DNA of 64,000 bases, taken from Hetaerina americana (Eukaryota > Arthropoda > Insecta > Odonata > Calopterygidae). Position 1 is the stretch's first letter. Every line of letters starts with the position of its first letter. The translations under genes were made by a program, and so were the position numbers. Shown here in pieces: positions 23,067 to 31,840 of this stretch. The stretch covers positions 5,204,007 through 5,268,006 of the forward strand of contig JAKTNV010000026.1 of assembly GCA_022747635.1 (NCBI GenBank), read 5' to 3'. Below the pieces are notes generated by a model that did no database searches, was not told the DNA's origin, and was given only the letters and a program-made list of their open reading frames with translations.

Positions 23067-23259
23067 CATTTGGATAGCACAAGAAAAGACAAAATAAAAT
23101 AGATTTCCCGTAAAAGGACACATTTTAGATTGTTTGAGCTTTCGGCCTTCTCTGAGGTCTTCTTCAGATCAGGCTGGAATATCTCGGACGGGGACTATGG
23201 AATCTGGGTGGGAGGCGCAGAGAATTCTGGGAATTGAATTAAAGATGGCGGTTAAGGGA

Positions 23260-23530
23260 GGGAATTTTAAAAGACTGGAAAGCTAGTATAAATGCGGATT
23301 CGTGAGTTCTCACCTCTAGATTGGTAGCTGAATCGGGTAGGGATTCTTGGATGGTTAGGGAGAAATACTTGTCGAAGGAAAGGTTGTAGGAATAAGCGTG
23401 TGAAGAGATAGAAAGAGAAGAGATAGAGGCAGAATTACAGGATTAGCGGTATTTGTCCATTTGAATGGATAAGTGAGTAATAAATTCGCCTATGTAAAAT
23501 GGAGTGCATTGTTTGCATGACACAAGATAT
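23260..23530 (-). pseudogene. GIY-YIG endonuclease remnant of the Penelope-like element
   Basis: Minus-strand codons at 23526-23467 read LVSCKQCTPFYIGEFITHLS, which fits the GIY-YIG signature of Penelope-like elements (hxCxxCxxxYIGET...LxxRxxxH) with the YIG intact. Further on, after a frame change, SLTIQESLPDSATNLEVRTH followed by ESAFILAF matches the conserved glutamate region (LxxxxxRxxxExxfI) of the domain. Stops interrupt the frame. In active elements this nuclease nicks target DNA to prime reverse transcription. Confidence 0.7.
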
Positions 23531-23639
23531 ATATAATGTTTTTTGAGAGGCAATTAGCATGGGAACTAGGTGAGGGTGCAATCAGGGGATGTGGGGAGAG
23601 AGGAGCAGAGCTGATAAGCAGACCATGTTATACATCGGG

Positions 23640-24217
23640 GGCGGTTGCAACTGGAAATATGAGGAAATTTGTCATCTGGGTAAGGCGCCAAAAGGTTGGT
23701 GGATATCAGAGGGTTTTTGAGATAGGCGGTCGTCTGTATGCGAGAAGAGCATTGGGGCAGTAAGGATGAGTTGCGTCATTGTCGAGTAAAATAGGAAACA
23801 GTTCTTTAAGAGAGGTTTTAAGTCTGTGGGATCCGGGGAAATAGGTGGTGCAAAGGTTGAGTCCTGCCTCAGATGTGGGGTTGTTTTTCCGTGGTGTGTG
23901 AGGTCGGGTGGAGTGGTGGATTTTATTCTGTAGGAGCTTTTCTGGGTAACCGCGTTTGTAGAGTGCATGGTGTAGACTGTAGAGGTATTTGATGAGGGTG
24001 GCTGTGGTGTTGCAAATCCGATGTCCGTGGATAAAGAAAGAGAGTTAGGAATCGAGCGTTTGGTGTGAGAAGGGCGACAGCTGGTGTAGTGTAGGTATTG
24101 CTGATGGTTAGTGGCTTTGATATGTACTGAATTCGTAAATTTGTTATTGTGGTGAGAGATGTCTGCGCTAATCAAGGCGATGGTGAAGGCCTCAGAGGAA
24201 GCCGAAAGCTCAAACAA
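23640..24217 (-). pseudogene. Penelope-like reverse transcriptase, C-terminal part
   Basis: A minus-strand frame (24217-23672) starts inside the inverted terminal copy (FELSASSEAF) and then reads SVHIKATNHQQYLHYTSC followed by RPSHTKRSIPNSLSL. This matches the Penelope-family motif TDxHQYLxxxSxHPxHxKxSIPxxxxLR. After a frameshift, further family blocks are readable: RGYP, and HRLKTSLKELFPILLDN then LLAYRRPPIS (family form HxLKxILKxxFPILxxD ... lixFRRPPNLxdxLV). The upstream catalytic domain is deleted, so the terminal repeat is joined directly to the C-terminal part. The normal role is target-primed reverse transcription together with the adjoining GIY-YIG nuclease. Confidence 0.8.
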
Positions 24218-24325
24218 TCTAAAATGAGAGGAACCTTTTATGTGTTATCTATTTTCTATTTTATTTTGTGTCCTATTGTGCCGTGAAAATGTTATATTGC
24301 TCTCGTGAGTTCTTCTACATCATAT

Positions 24326-24359
24326 ATACATACACGCATATATATATATATACTATATA

Positions 24360-24413
<54 letters not shown>
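24326..24413. repeat. (TA)n microsatellite, interrupted
   Basis: TA repeat with a few interruptions (ACTATA, TTATA). It lies about 30 bases outside the right end of the Penelope-like element. Confidence 0.95.
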
Positions 24414-24415
<2 letters not shown>

Positions 24416-25080
24416 GAGAAGTGAGATAGCGCTACCAAACAAAAACACCGAGAATTTCGTTGGCCAAACTACCTTGCTCTAGGGAAGAAGGAACTCACTT
24501 CCTTCACATGACTCTGAGTCTTACCTGACCAAGAAAGTAACGTTTATATGAGACTGAAAATAAATTAAAAATAATATCATATTTGTAAGAACAGATTGTG
24601 AATGGAGTTCAGCACAGCAAATATCAGTATCCGAGGACTGTCCAAACGCCACCTCAAATTGGAACGCAAGCTAATTAAAATAAGTAATAGTACTATACTT
24701 GTGTTATAAGCTATCTTCCCCTCCTGATCATCCTATAAGTTGTCGTTTTCCCGCTTTTCAAACATTTCTAAATGTATCTAAATATTTACCGCGTACGATA
24801 TTAAATCATTTTCATCTATCCTTGTCGCAATAGCGCTTTAGCTGTTTTTCCGGTTGCCATTAAAATTGATCTAATGAAATATTCTAGCTAAAATTTCTGG
24901 TAACTAATTTGGTACTATTTTTCATTCACGTATTATAATGATGGCCTGTCTCTTGGGTTGCCGTAATTCAAGTCAGAGATCGAATCATAAATACTTCTTC
25001 CAAGGGGTCTGAACATATATATATCTTCCTAGTAAACATTTTTCTAAACTAATTATATTCTTAAATTTTTCTAGTTCGGC
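24414..25080. other. Non-coding AT-rich DNA, nothing recognised
   Basis: No supported feature. Confidence 0.4.
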
Positions 25081-25084
25081 TGAA

Positions 25085-25565
25085 CCGCTAGCTGTGACTT
25101 GTTTAATTTCGAGCATCACTACCTCTTTTCGGAACATCTCCGAAGCAGATAATTCCCTCAATCGACCTTCCACTCTCATCTTGAGACCAGTGGATTGGGC
25201 CACTCTCGGTTTGCATTTAAGAAAAGGTGGCGACCCTCAAGGCCTGACTCTCCACGAAGTAGAACATTCGTGGCACTTAAGGCGTGTCGCGGTTATTTCG
25301 CTTCCACCACGAAAGCGTGCTCATTATCTGAGCCTCCGCGGAGAAAAATCTCACGAATGAATCCAGTATCGCGGGAGAATTTTCGAGGGCTGCTTTCCAC
25401 ACGCGCCCACCTTGATCCCATGCCCTCGCAGCACCCCCGAGAGAAGAATAGCCCCGCGTGTCGCCTTCTGAGGACGCGGAACAAATCGGTGAAAACCACC
25501 AGAAAAATGTGTGTATCCCGGCGGGCAGGAGTGATCCTTTAAAGCCACTTTGGCCCAACTCGCCA
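25085..25565. other. GC-rich island, balanced composition
   Basis: CG dinucleotides are common and, unlike most islands here, C/T bias is weak. Frames of 65-115 codons overlap on both strands with no domain. An exon or regulatory element is possible, but there is no evidence to choose. Confidence 0.35.
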
Positions 25566-26550
25566 GCTGGAAATAGTCAACGCTATGGGGAGGCGAGCCG
25601 GTGGGAGAGAATGATGGGATGAGAAGAGAGGGAACTCTCCGAAGAGGGGTTGGAGGATGGAGGAATTGGGGGGTAAAAAAAAGGAGGCGGTGGAATGAAT
25701 AAATCCTTGCGTATCAATAAAACTAAAGCTCTCCATAAAGAGATGATAATGCGGTGACGGCGACGTGGAAAACATATGGGTAAGGATAAGAAGACTTTTA
25801 TGTTGTTCCTTTTATCGTCTGGAGTCATCAAGATCAATTTCACTTCCAAAATAAGACGCTTGAGAACACTGTTAAAATCGTCCCCCCTTCTTACCTTTGC
25901 TCCCTCTACCTTCTCTTTCCTCCTCATTCTTTTCTTCCCACCTCGAGCATCAGCGGCTCAATCCATTCCCTCTGTTCTCTTTCTCTCTTCTTCCCCGTCC
26001 ATTCATTTTCTCCTATCTTTTCCTCCATTTTCACTATTACCTTGTTATCCCTCCACTCAAACTCATTGTCGGCTACTAGAGATCGGCTATTTCCTCACCC
26101 GCCGCAGTCGTCAAAGGATAAGGCGGTTTAATGCGATAGTTGAGGAAATAACAAGCCAAAATTATCGGTTAGAGCCTTCATTTTCTTTCATGCACAATTC
26201 TTCTCGCTCAATCTTGTTTAGAAAGTACACAGGGTGCATCAACAGGTCGTGTGAACGGTTCCGTTGCCAAATCACTTAATTTCACGCTATAATAAAATGA
26301 TGCTCTTGGAATTTTCGTGGTTGTTTGGGATTTTACGGTTGCTTTGAACGAATCGAGTAAGTGAATGTGCGATTTTCTCACTGTAAGTGAACCTGTTATT
26401 GCTGATACTTGCGATAGAAATTTTTTCTTTTTTCTTTTCACAACACTCGTCTCAATTCTGTAATCGCGTATTTAATTAGTAAATGGTGGTGAAAAATGGC
26501 AGATAATGGCTATGAGAAAAATAAATCACGATTGCCAAACGAATATAATT
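25566..26550. other. Non-coding stretch with a pyrimidine-rich segment
   Basis: 25880-26060 is C/T-rich, giving a spurious Ser/Pro/Phe-rich frame. The rest is AT-rich with nothing recognised. Confidence 0.35.
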
Positions 26551-26557
26551 GTTTACA

Positions 26558-26800
26558 TCGGGGGCGTTGTAATTTAATGGGTAGAGCGCTGGGTTACTGA
26601 CCAGAGATTCGGATTCGATTCCCGGGCACACCTCTCTGGGTACCTTCAGCTTTCTCCAAACGGTGTGATTTTTCAGGTACCAGATTTTTCAGTGAAACTA
26701 TAACCGGCTCAGGGAAAGGAACTGCCATGATGCATACATTTTATACGCCGTTGGGCTTAGTATCGAATGAGCTCTACTCTGACCTATCAAGCCAACTTTT
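26558..26800 (+). mobile_element. tRNA-derived SINE, family 1, copy with tRNA head
   Basis: A tRNA-like head starts at about 26560 with an A-box-like segment (TTTAATGGGTAGAGCGC), an anticodon-arm-like CTGG...CCAG, and a B box GGATTCGATTCCC (26611-26623). The body then reads TGGGTACCTTCAGC, GTGTGATTTTTCAGGTACC, CTATAACCGGCTCAGGGAA and CCGTTGGGCTTAGTAT. The same body, in the same order, occurs on the minus strand at 27635-27818, which shows a dispersed family and not a single tRNA pseudogene. SINEs are transcribed by pol III and copied by LINE machinery. Confidence 0.75.
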
Positions 26801-27346
26801 GGATTGATAGCTGTAATTTTCATATGCATTATTTTAAAGCATAGACAGGAGGAGTAATATTAAGAAATATTTTTTCTTGTTTATGCAGATATTTCTTCTA
26901 TTTAATTAGATATTTCTGCATAATTTCTCTACATGTAAATCTACACAATAACCCACTAGCAGCCACAGCACAACAGCATGTAGCGGGTTTTATTAGGACC
27001 ATATTCATTCTTGCTTACGTGTTTACGTATTCATACAGTTATATAAATATATATATTTGGGCAAAGATGAAGACACCCACACTTACATACAAACATGCCT
27101 CAATGCATTTATATAAATGAATCCTTTTTTGTAAAATTATGAAGCTTACTTATTGAATTGAGGAAGTAGGATTTTTTTCTTCTGATTTTATGATAGTTTC
27201 TCATTTAATCTATGCCTATATTGATAATATTTTTAATTAAATACAATATATTAATAATAAAATTGACATTTTTAGCCCTCGTGGTAGAAATATAGTTTAA
27301 CTGGACATCGTTTCTGTCTAAGCACCCCATTTAAATACGCTTTTTG
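26801..27346. other. AT-rich DNA, nothing recognised
   Basis: No supported feature. Confidence 0.4.
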
Positions 27347-27520
27347 AATGCAACAATTTCAGAGTGTAAAAATCATTCGCCTTGACTGGGATCCCAGTCA
27401 AGGCGAATGATTTTACACTCTGAAATTGTTGCATTGAAATACACATTAGCGTATGACTCCGTTAAAAGTTAATGTCGCGGCATCTCCCGCAGTTTCTTTG
27501 GAATTTACGCACTTTGAAAT
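27347..27520 (+). repeat. Palindrome-cored repeat family, copy 2 (89-bp palindrome)
   Basis: 27347-27435 is a near-perfect palindrome with no loop, centred on GGGATCCC at 27388-27395. The only difference between the arms is one extra A in the left arm (AAAAA against TTTT). It is followed by the family block ACACATTAGCG, GTATGACTCCGTTAAAAGTT, then GTCGCGGCATCTCCCGCAG and TTTCTTTGGAAT (27440-27512). The copies at 10238 and 33483 share this block but have lost one arm or the whole palindrome. Confidence 0.9.
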
Positions 27521-27550
27521 TAACACATGAATTATTATGAATATAAACAG

Positions 27551-27552
27551 GC

Positions 27553-27634
<82 letters not shown>
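27551..27634. repeat. (TA)n microsatellite, tail of the adjoining SINE
   Basis: About 80 bases of TA repeat with two interruptions. On the minus strand it directly follows the 3' end of the SINE at 27635-27818 (GTTTATGTTA then TATA), so it may have grown from the SINE tail. Confidence 0.95.
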
Positions 27635-27635
<1 letters not shown>

Positions 27636-27816
27636 CATAAACACAGTAATCAACCCGAAGGTCGGTTTAGTAAGTGACGGTAGAGATCACCCAGTACTAA
27701 GCCCTATACTGCGTGTGAAAATTCACATATCAGGGTACTGTGCCGGTTATGGTTTCCCAGGAAGATCTGGTACCCGAAAAATCACATAGCTTGGGTGGAG
27801 CTGTAGGTGCCCAGCG

Positions 27817-27818
<2 letters not shown>
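27635..27818 (-). mobile_element. SINE family 1, headless copy, minus strand
   Basis: The reverse complement reads CTGGGCACCTACAGC, CTATGTGATTTTTCGGGTAC, CCATAACCGGCACAG and GGGCTTAGTACTGGGTGATC. Block by block this matches the body of the SINE at 26558-26800 (TGGGTACCTTCAGC, GTGTGATTTTTCAGGTACC, CTATAACCGGCTCAG, GGGCTTAGTATC). The tRNA head is absent, so the copy is 5'-truncated. Both sides are (TA)n: the 27551 tract is its 3' tail, and the 27819 tract abuts its truncated 5' side. Confidence 0.75.

Positions 27819-27889
<71 letters not shown>
27819..27889. repeat. (TA)n microsatellite
   Basis: About 70 bases of pure TA repeat at the 5' (truncated) side of the minus-strand SINE. Confidence 0.97.
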
Positions 27890-27893
<4 letters not shown>

Positions 27894-28145
27894 TTAGATC
27901 ACACCATTACCTTACACACGCTTTTGTCTTTTCGATAAAACGTGAAGCAAGTAGGGCTTGCCCAAATCTTGTTATACATATGGTTATAATTTTGGGATAG
28001 TATCCTAACGGTCACCACTGTTAGGACACGAAATTCCCTAGCGTGCGGATGATTTCATCAGTACCTAACATCTGAAAGTCAATATCAAATTCCTAACTTC
28101 GAAAACTTGTGTCAACGCATCTGAATTTATAATCATTGGATTCTT

Positions 28146-29245
28146 ATGTTTCATTTCGAGAACCTTTGTCCTCGAAGTGTTACCTTCCACACGCAGCTAT
28201 GTCTCAGGAAGGTCTCCACCGCTAAGCCCGCCACCGATTTTAGCCCTACACCTCTCACTGTAATTGTTTCACGCCCTCCAGAGGAAAAAACACGCGGGAC
28301 TCATTTGTCACGGCACTTGTCTTTAAGACGTCGCTGTCAGCGCCGCTCCAACGCGATAAAAAGGACTGGTTCGAGATGTCTCCCGGGGTGGTTGACCCCC
28401 CTCCTCTCCCTCTCTCACGTCTCCCTCCCCGCCCCCCCCGAATCTCCCGCGCTCTCTTCCTCACTCCACTCCCTCCCCTTTTCCTTGAGTTCTTTTGTTC
28501 CACCCTACCTCGGCGTCAACTCTCTTCCCTTGCGACGAGGGAAGGCAAATTCCCGCCCATCCCACTCCTCCCCCCGACAACACAAGTCCTCTCTCTCTAT
28601 TTCTTGCCATAGCGTCCTTGATGCAGATTGGCGTTCCCATCATCTCGACGCAGCATCTTGCAGCCATGCACCGACTCTCTCCCTGTCGTCGTCCCTCCCC
28701 GCCCCTCCTGTCCCCTCCTTCAGGGCTCTCTCATCATACCTCCCTCCTCCTCCTCTTTTTTATCTCCCTGCGTCCATCTCTTCCACCGTCCCCGTCCGAC
28801 ACACGTCGCATCCACCTTTCATCCCCATGTCCTCTCCAGGGAAACAAAAAACGCACTTTCGTGTGCGTGTGTGTCGCCGTGAGTGTATGTATATGTATCA
28901 GGCGAACGTCGTCGACGACTCTCCACGTCGGCCGAGCCATTCCGGTGGGGTGGGCACCGCCCGACCCAACATTGTACCATCCGTCGGTTGACATCCTCCG
29001 TCGTGGTTCTCTTCTTTTGTGGGAGTGTTCACAAACTTGTCCCGATGCTCCCTCTCTCCTCTCCTTCCCGGCTCTGAAAATCCACCGCGCGAGGAATTTT
29101 GAAGGGCTCGGTGGCAAGGAGGGGGGGAGGCGTCTTTCGAGAAAATGCTGCGTTCATCCCGGTGATCTTCCACGTGTGCAGCGAAGTAATCTGCTGGCAG
29201 GTCTGTGAGTCCGTGGAAAATGTTTTGTCCCGAGTGGATGGGCTC
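28146..29245. other. Longest GC-rich, pyrimidine-biased CpG island
   Basis: About 1.1 kb of GC-rich DNA, strongly C/T-biased on the plus strand from 28380 to 28830 and CG-rich throughout. Frames of 281 and 237 codons (plus) and 123-127 codons (minus) overlap, all Ser/Pro/Leu/Arg-rich with no domain. They are attributed to base bias. This is the strongest candidate in the window for a CpG-type promoter or a first, largely untranslated exon, but no start or splice signal was compelling. Confidence 0.45.
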
Positions 29246-29735
29246 ATTTTTATCCCATATGGTTTCCAATGATGACCGTAGAGTTGAGTTCGCGTGGTTA
29301 TGTACGATTACCTATTACGCGTAACTACGCCTGAAAAAATTTTCGATGCTTTATTGACATAACTTAATAATTGACAAAATTAATTTTATCATAATTATAA
29401 TTTTATCAGTTCACTCTGGGTGACTGAACACCTATATGCCAACTCGCTTAGAAATCTTTGATTTTTCTCTCTCCTTAAAATGTTTGGAAATTCTCCTTGA
29501 CTTTTAGAGACTTTTTGAATATCTCTTCCTTGTTTTTTTCCAATTTTCTTTGAGACCGCAGGGAAAAATACCGCTGCTCACGTACATATTCGTGAAATCG
29601 TTGGTAAATGAAGCGTTGCATAAGCATGTTGCAAATTGGGTTTCAAATTGGGTAATCTCTGATCAGGGAATTGGGTTCCTTCCCGCAAAAAGATGGCGTG
29701 CAATCTTTTTCGGAAAATAATCGTTTTCACACTTC
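29246..29735. other. Non-coding AT-rich DNA, nothing recognised
   Basis: No supported feature. Confidence 0.4.
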
Positions 29736-29737
29736 GC

Positions 29738-29797
29738 GTTTGAAACGCGTTTCAAACTTCGCAGCAACTGTCAGATTTGCTGACAGTTGCTGCGAAG
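29738..29797. repeat. Two adjacent perfect palindromes
   Basis: GTTTGAAACG/CGTTTCAAAC (29738-29757) is a 20-bp perfect palindrome. It is followed at once by a hairpin with 18-bp perfect arms (29757-29774 and 29780-29797, starting CTTCGCAGCAACTGTCAG) and a 5-base loop. Confidence 0.9.
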
Positions 29798-30105
29798 CTA
29801 TTTTAAATCTTTCATGTTCTTATTCTCATAATGTTCTTGATCTATTGCCACATATTACACATATCTGTAATGCATTTGAGTAAGACCTGGTCGTATATTG
29901 CTTATCTTTTCATTTCTACACACACGTTTACAATGAGGGAAGAATCCACTATCGTCAAATTTCGTACCTAATGGTATTTGACCGGAGGAGAAATCAGTTT
30001 TTGCGGCAAGATATTCGGCGACAATGGAAGTAGAGAAATGCAGAAATATGATTTCATGCAATCAAATTGATGTGTATTTTCTCATGCACAAATACTCTTC
30101 AAAAT
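29798..30105. other. AT-rich DNA, nothing recognised
   Basis: No supported feature. Confidence 0.35.
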
Positions 30106-30109
30106 TTGC

Positions 30110-30500
30110 CGACCTGCCGTTTATCTCCGACACCCTCTTCCCCCACTCGAGATTGCGGGGCCAGAAGGGAGGCGGAAGCGAACAAATTATGGATGAGTCA
30201 AGTCGGACATCGTCGGACGCGTCCTCCCCCTCCTCAAACGAACACACGACGACGCCCGCCGCTGTCGCCGCTCCCCTCCCCTTCTCTGCACGGACGGAAA
30301 ACATTTCCGCTTTCGCCACCACCCCACGTGCGCCGTGAGTGCGAGTATGAACATCAACGCCGCTCCCCCCTGACCGTGTTTCACACTCGTCGTCCGATCG
30401 CCAAGATTCATAAAAATTTACTCGTTAAAAATGATGGGGTGCAATCGAAGGCACGTGACCTGAGTCAATGCATTCCTCGATGCGCAGGAGCGTCACGCCG
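30110..30500. other. GC-rich island
   Basis: CG-rich and C-biased from 30110 to 30400. It contains the exon-like frame at 30189-30334. Competing frames occur on both strands. Confidence 0.4.
30189..30334 (+). other. Possible coding exon start with donor site (weak)
   Basis: An ATG at 30189 opens a Ser/Thr/Ala-rich frame (MDESSRTSSDASSPSSNEH...) that ends at a consensus donor, GCC then GTGAGT (30335-30340). Such low-complexity N-termini are common in regulatory proteins, but GC-rich islands in this window give similar frames by chance and no downstream exon was found. Confidence 0.15.
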
Positions 30501-31295
30501 GATGTGGGTGTTGATCGTTTTTTTTCGTATTTTCAACGAAATAAATTTCCTTCCTCCCTAACCTACACGTTTGCTGCCGATATTAATGATTACTCTACAG
30601 TATGAATCATCCAATCTGGTAATCTTGGAACGCTAAAACGACTTCTAGAATTGACTGGGAGTTAGCAATCAAAGCACAATTTATCTCTGACCTCTTGTTC
30701 CTTATTCACACGTCTTATTCATTTTAATCGTGCCATTTTTCCTACCCAGGCCTTATTATTTCTCAACTCTGGTAATAATGGGTGTTATCTATGAAAATGA
30801 TAAAATTGTGCGCGCAGTATATATTTAAATGAGGCGGGATAAAAAATTCTAATGGAAATTGAACATTCAAAGGACTGGAATGCTAGGAACAAATTCATCT
30901 GAAAAATGTTATCGGTCTTGAATAATTGAAGTTGGGAAATCCACCTGTTATGAGATAGAGATGAAATGAAAAATGATTCTTGAGCAAGCTATCTGCATAC
31001 GTGTTACCTTGCAATGCACCGCAAAACGTACTAAAACTTTAAAGAAGTTAGTTTAAATCCATATAATTCCAGTAAAGGAATTAATTTGGGTAAGAGAACA
31101 CATTTAAGTCACAAAAATATATAATTTCAAGCTATTACTCTGCATAATGTGAAATGAGGTGCTATTAATATTTGTAAAGCATGATTTTGATCTAATACGA
31201 TGCTTAATAATTAAGCTACATAATTGAATCAGGTCCATTTTGATTGACTATGAAGAGTAGCCAGATCCCCGATCGTTTTGCGGAAAAATGAGATC
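30501..31295. other. AT-rich DNA, nothing recognised
   Basis: No supported feature. Confidence 0.4.
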
Positions 31296-31299
31296 ATTT

Positions 31300-31840
31300 A
31301 ATCTGTTCTGTCTATTTAATATTCAGCATTCTCCTCCAGCACCATGTTTTAAATGCTCCTATTCTTCGTTGGTCCACTTTTCCAATATTCCATGTCTCTG
31401 ATCCGTAGAGTGCCATGCTCCACACGAACGTTTAGACGAACCGCTTTCTCATTTGCAATCTTATGTTCTTTGAATATTGTAGTTGCCTCTTCTCAATGTA
31501 AACCTTTTCTTCACTATGCTAGGCTATTCTTCACTTGATATCGGTCGAGCTTCTTCCATCCCAAGTTATACTGCTGCCCAATTTGATCAAAAATTCCACT
31601 TGCTCTAGTTTCACTCCTCGAATTTTGATATCGGAATTTAGCTTCTCTCTTCCACACGCAAGGATTTGCTCACATATATTTAAATGCCATTTACCTATTG
31701 GAGAGTACTTTTTGTGAATTCCACCAAGTAGCTGACGACATTTGATTCGAAATATATCATCGTTTATAGATAATAGCTTTTTTGTAACGTAATGGCTTTC
31801 ATTAGGTATTTCCACGTCTTTCATTACGTTTTGGTGCTTG
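31300..31840 (-). mobile_element. LINE reverse transcriptase C-terminal half, minus strand
   Basis: Minus-strand translation gives REKLNSDIKIRGVKLEQVEF and then SSITWDGRSSTDIK (31690-31530), matching the RT thumb motif LnIxixGexLEqVexFKYLGSxITxDGrsxxEI. After frame changes it gives MRKRFV, TFVWSMALYGSETWNIGKVD and QRRIGAFKTWCWRRMLNIK (to about 31330), matching KRLVKxxVWSvaLYGsETWTlkkxDxxRieAFEMWxWRRMLxI. This is the lineage also seen at 43380-43900 and 61690-62990, distinct from the VWDPH-type LINEs elsewhere in the window. It is truncated at both ends and inactive. Confidence 0.85.

Larger units (their letters stand above)
23066..24295 (-). mobile_element. Penelope-like retroelement, internally deleted, with inverted ends
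   Basis: On the minus strand the element begins near 24295 and ends near 23066. The ends are inverted copies: 25 bases at 23121-23145 (containing TTTAGATTGTTTGAGCTTTC) recur as the reverse complement at 24202-24226, and weaker similarity extends to the (TA)n on the left and to about 24295 on the right. Between them is a decayed C-terminal reverse transcriptase segment followed by a GIY-YIG endonuclease, the domain order of Penelope-like elements. The minus-strand 3' end carries CTGAAGA...GAAAGCTC, which resembles a degenerate hammerhead core. Stops and frameshifts make it inactive. Most of the reverse transcriptase, including the catalytic block, is missing. Confidence 0.8.

Noticed and set aside
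25583..25927. 114-codon minus-strand frame with a possible donor near its start
   Set aside because: The downstream half is translated pyrimidine/purine-biased DNA and there is no paired acceptor or family match.
28146..28991. 281-codon open frame, longest in the window
   Set aside because: Ser/Pro/Leu/Arg-rich translation of a C/T-rich CpG island, with equally long competing frames on both strands and no domain, start context or splice pattern.
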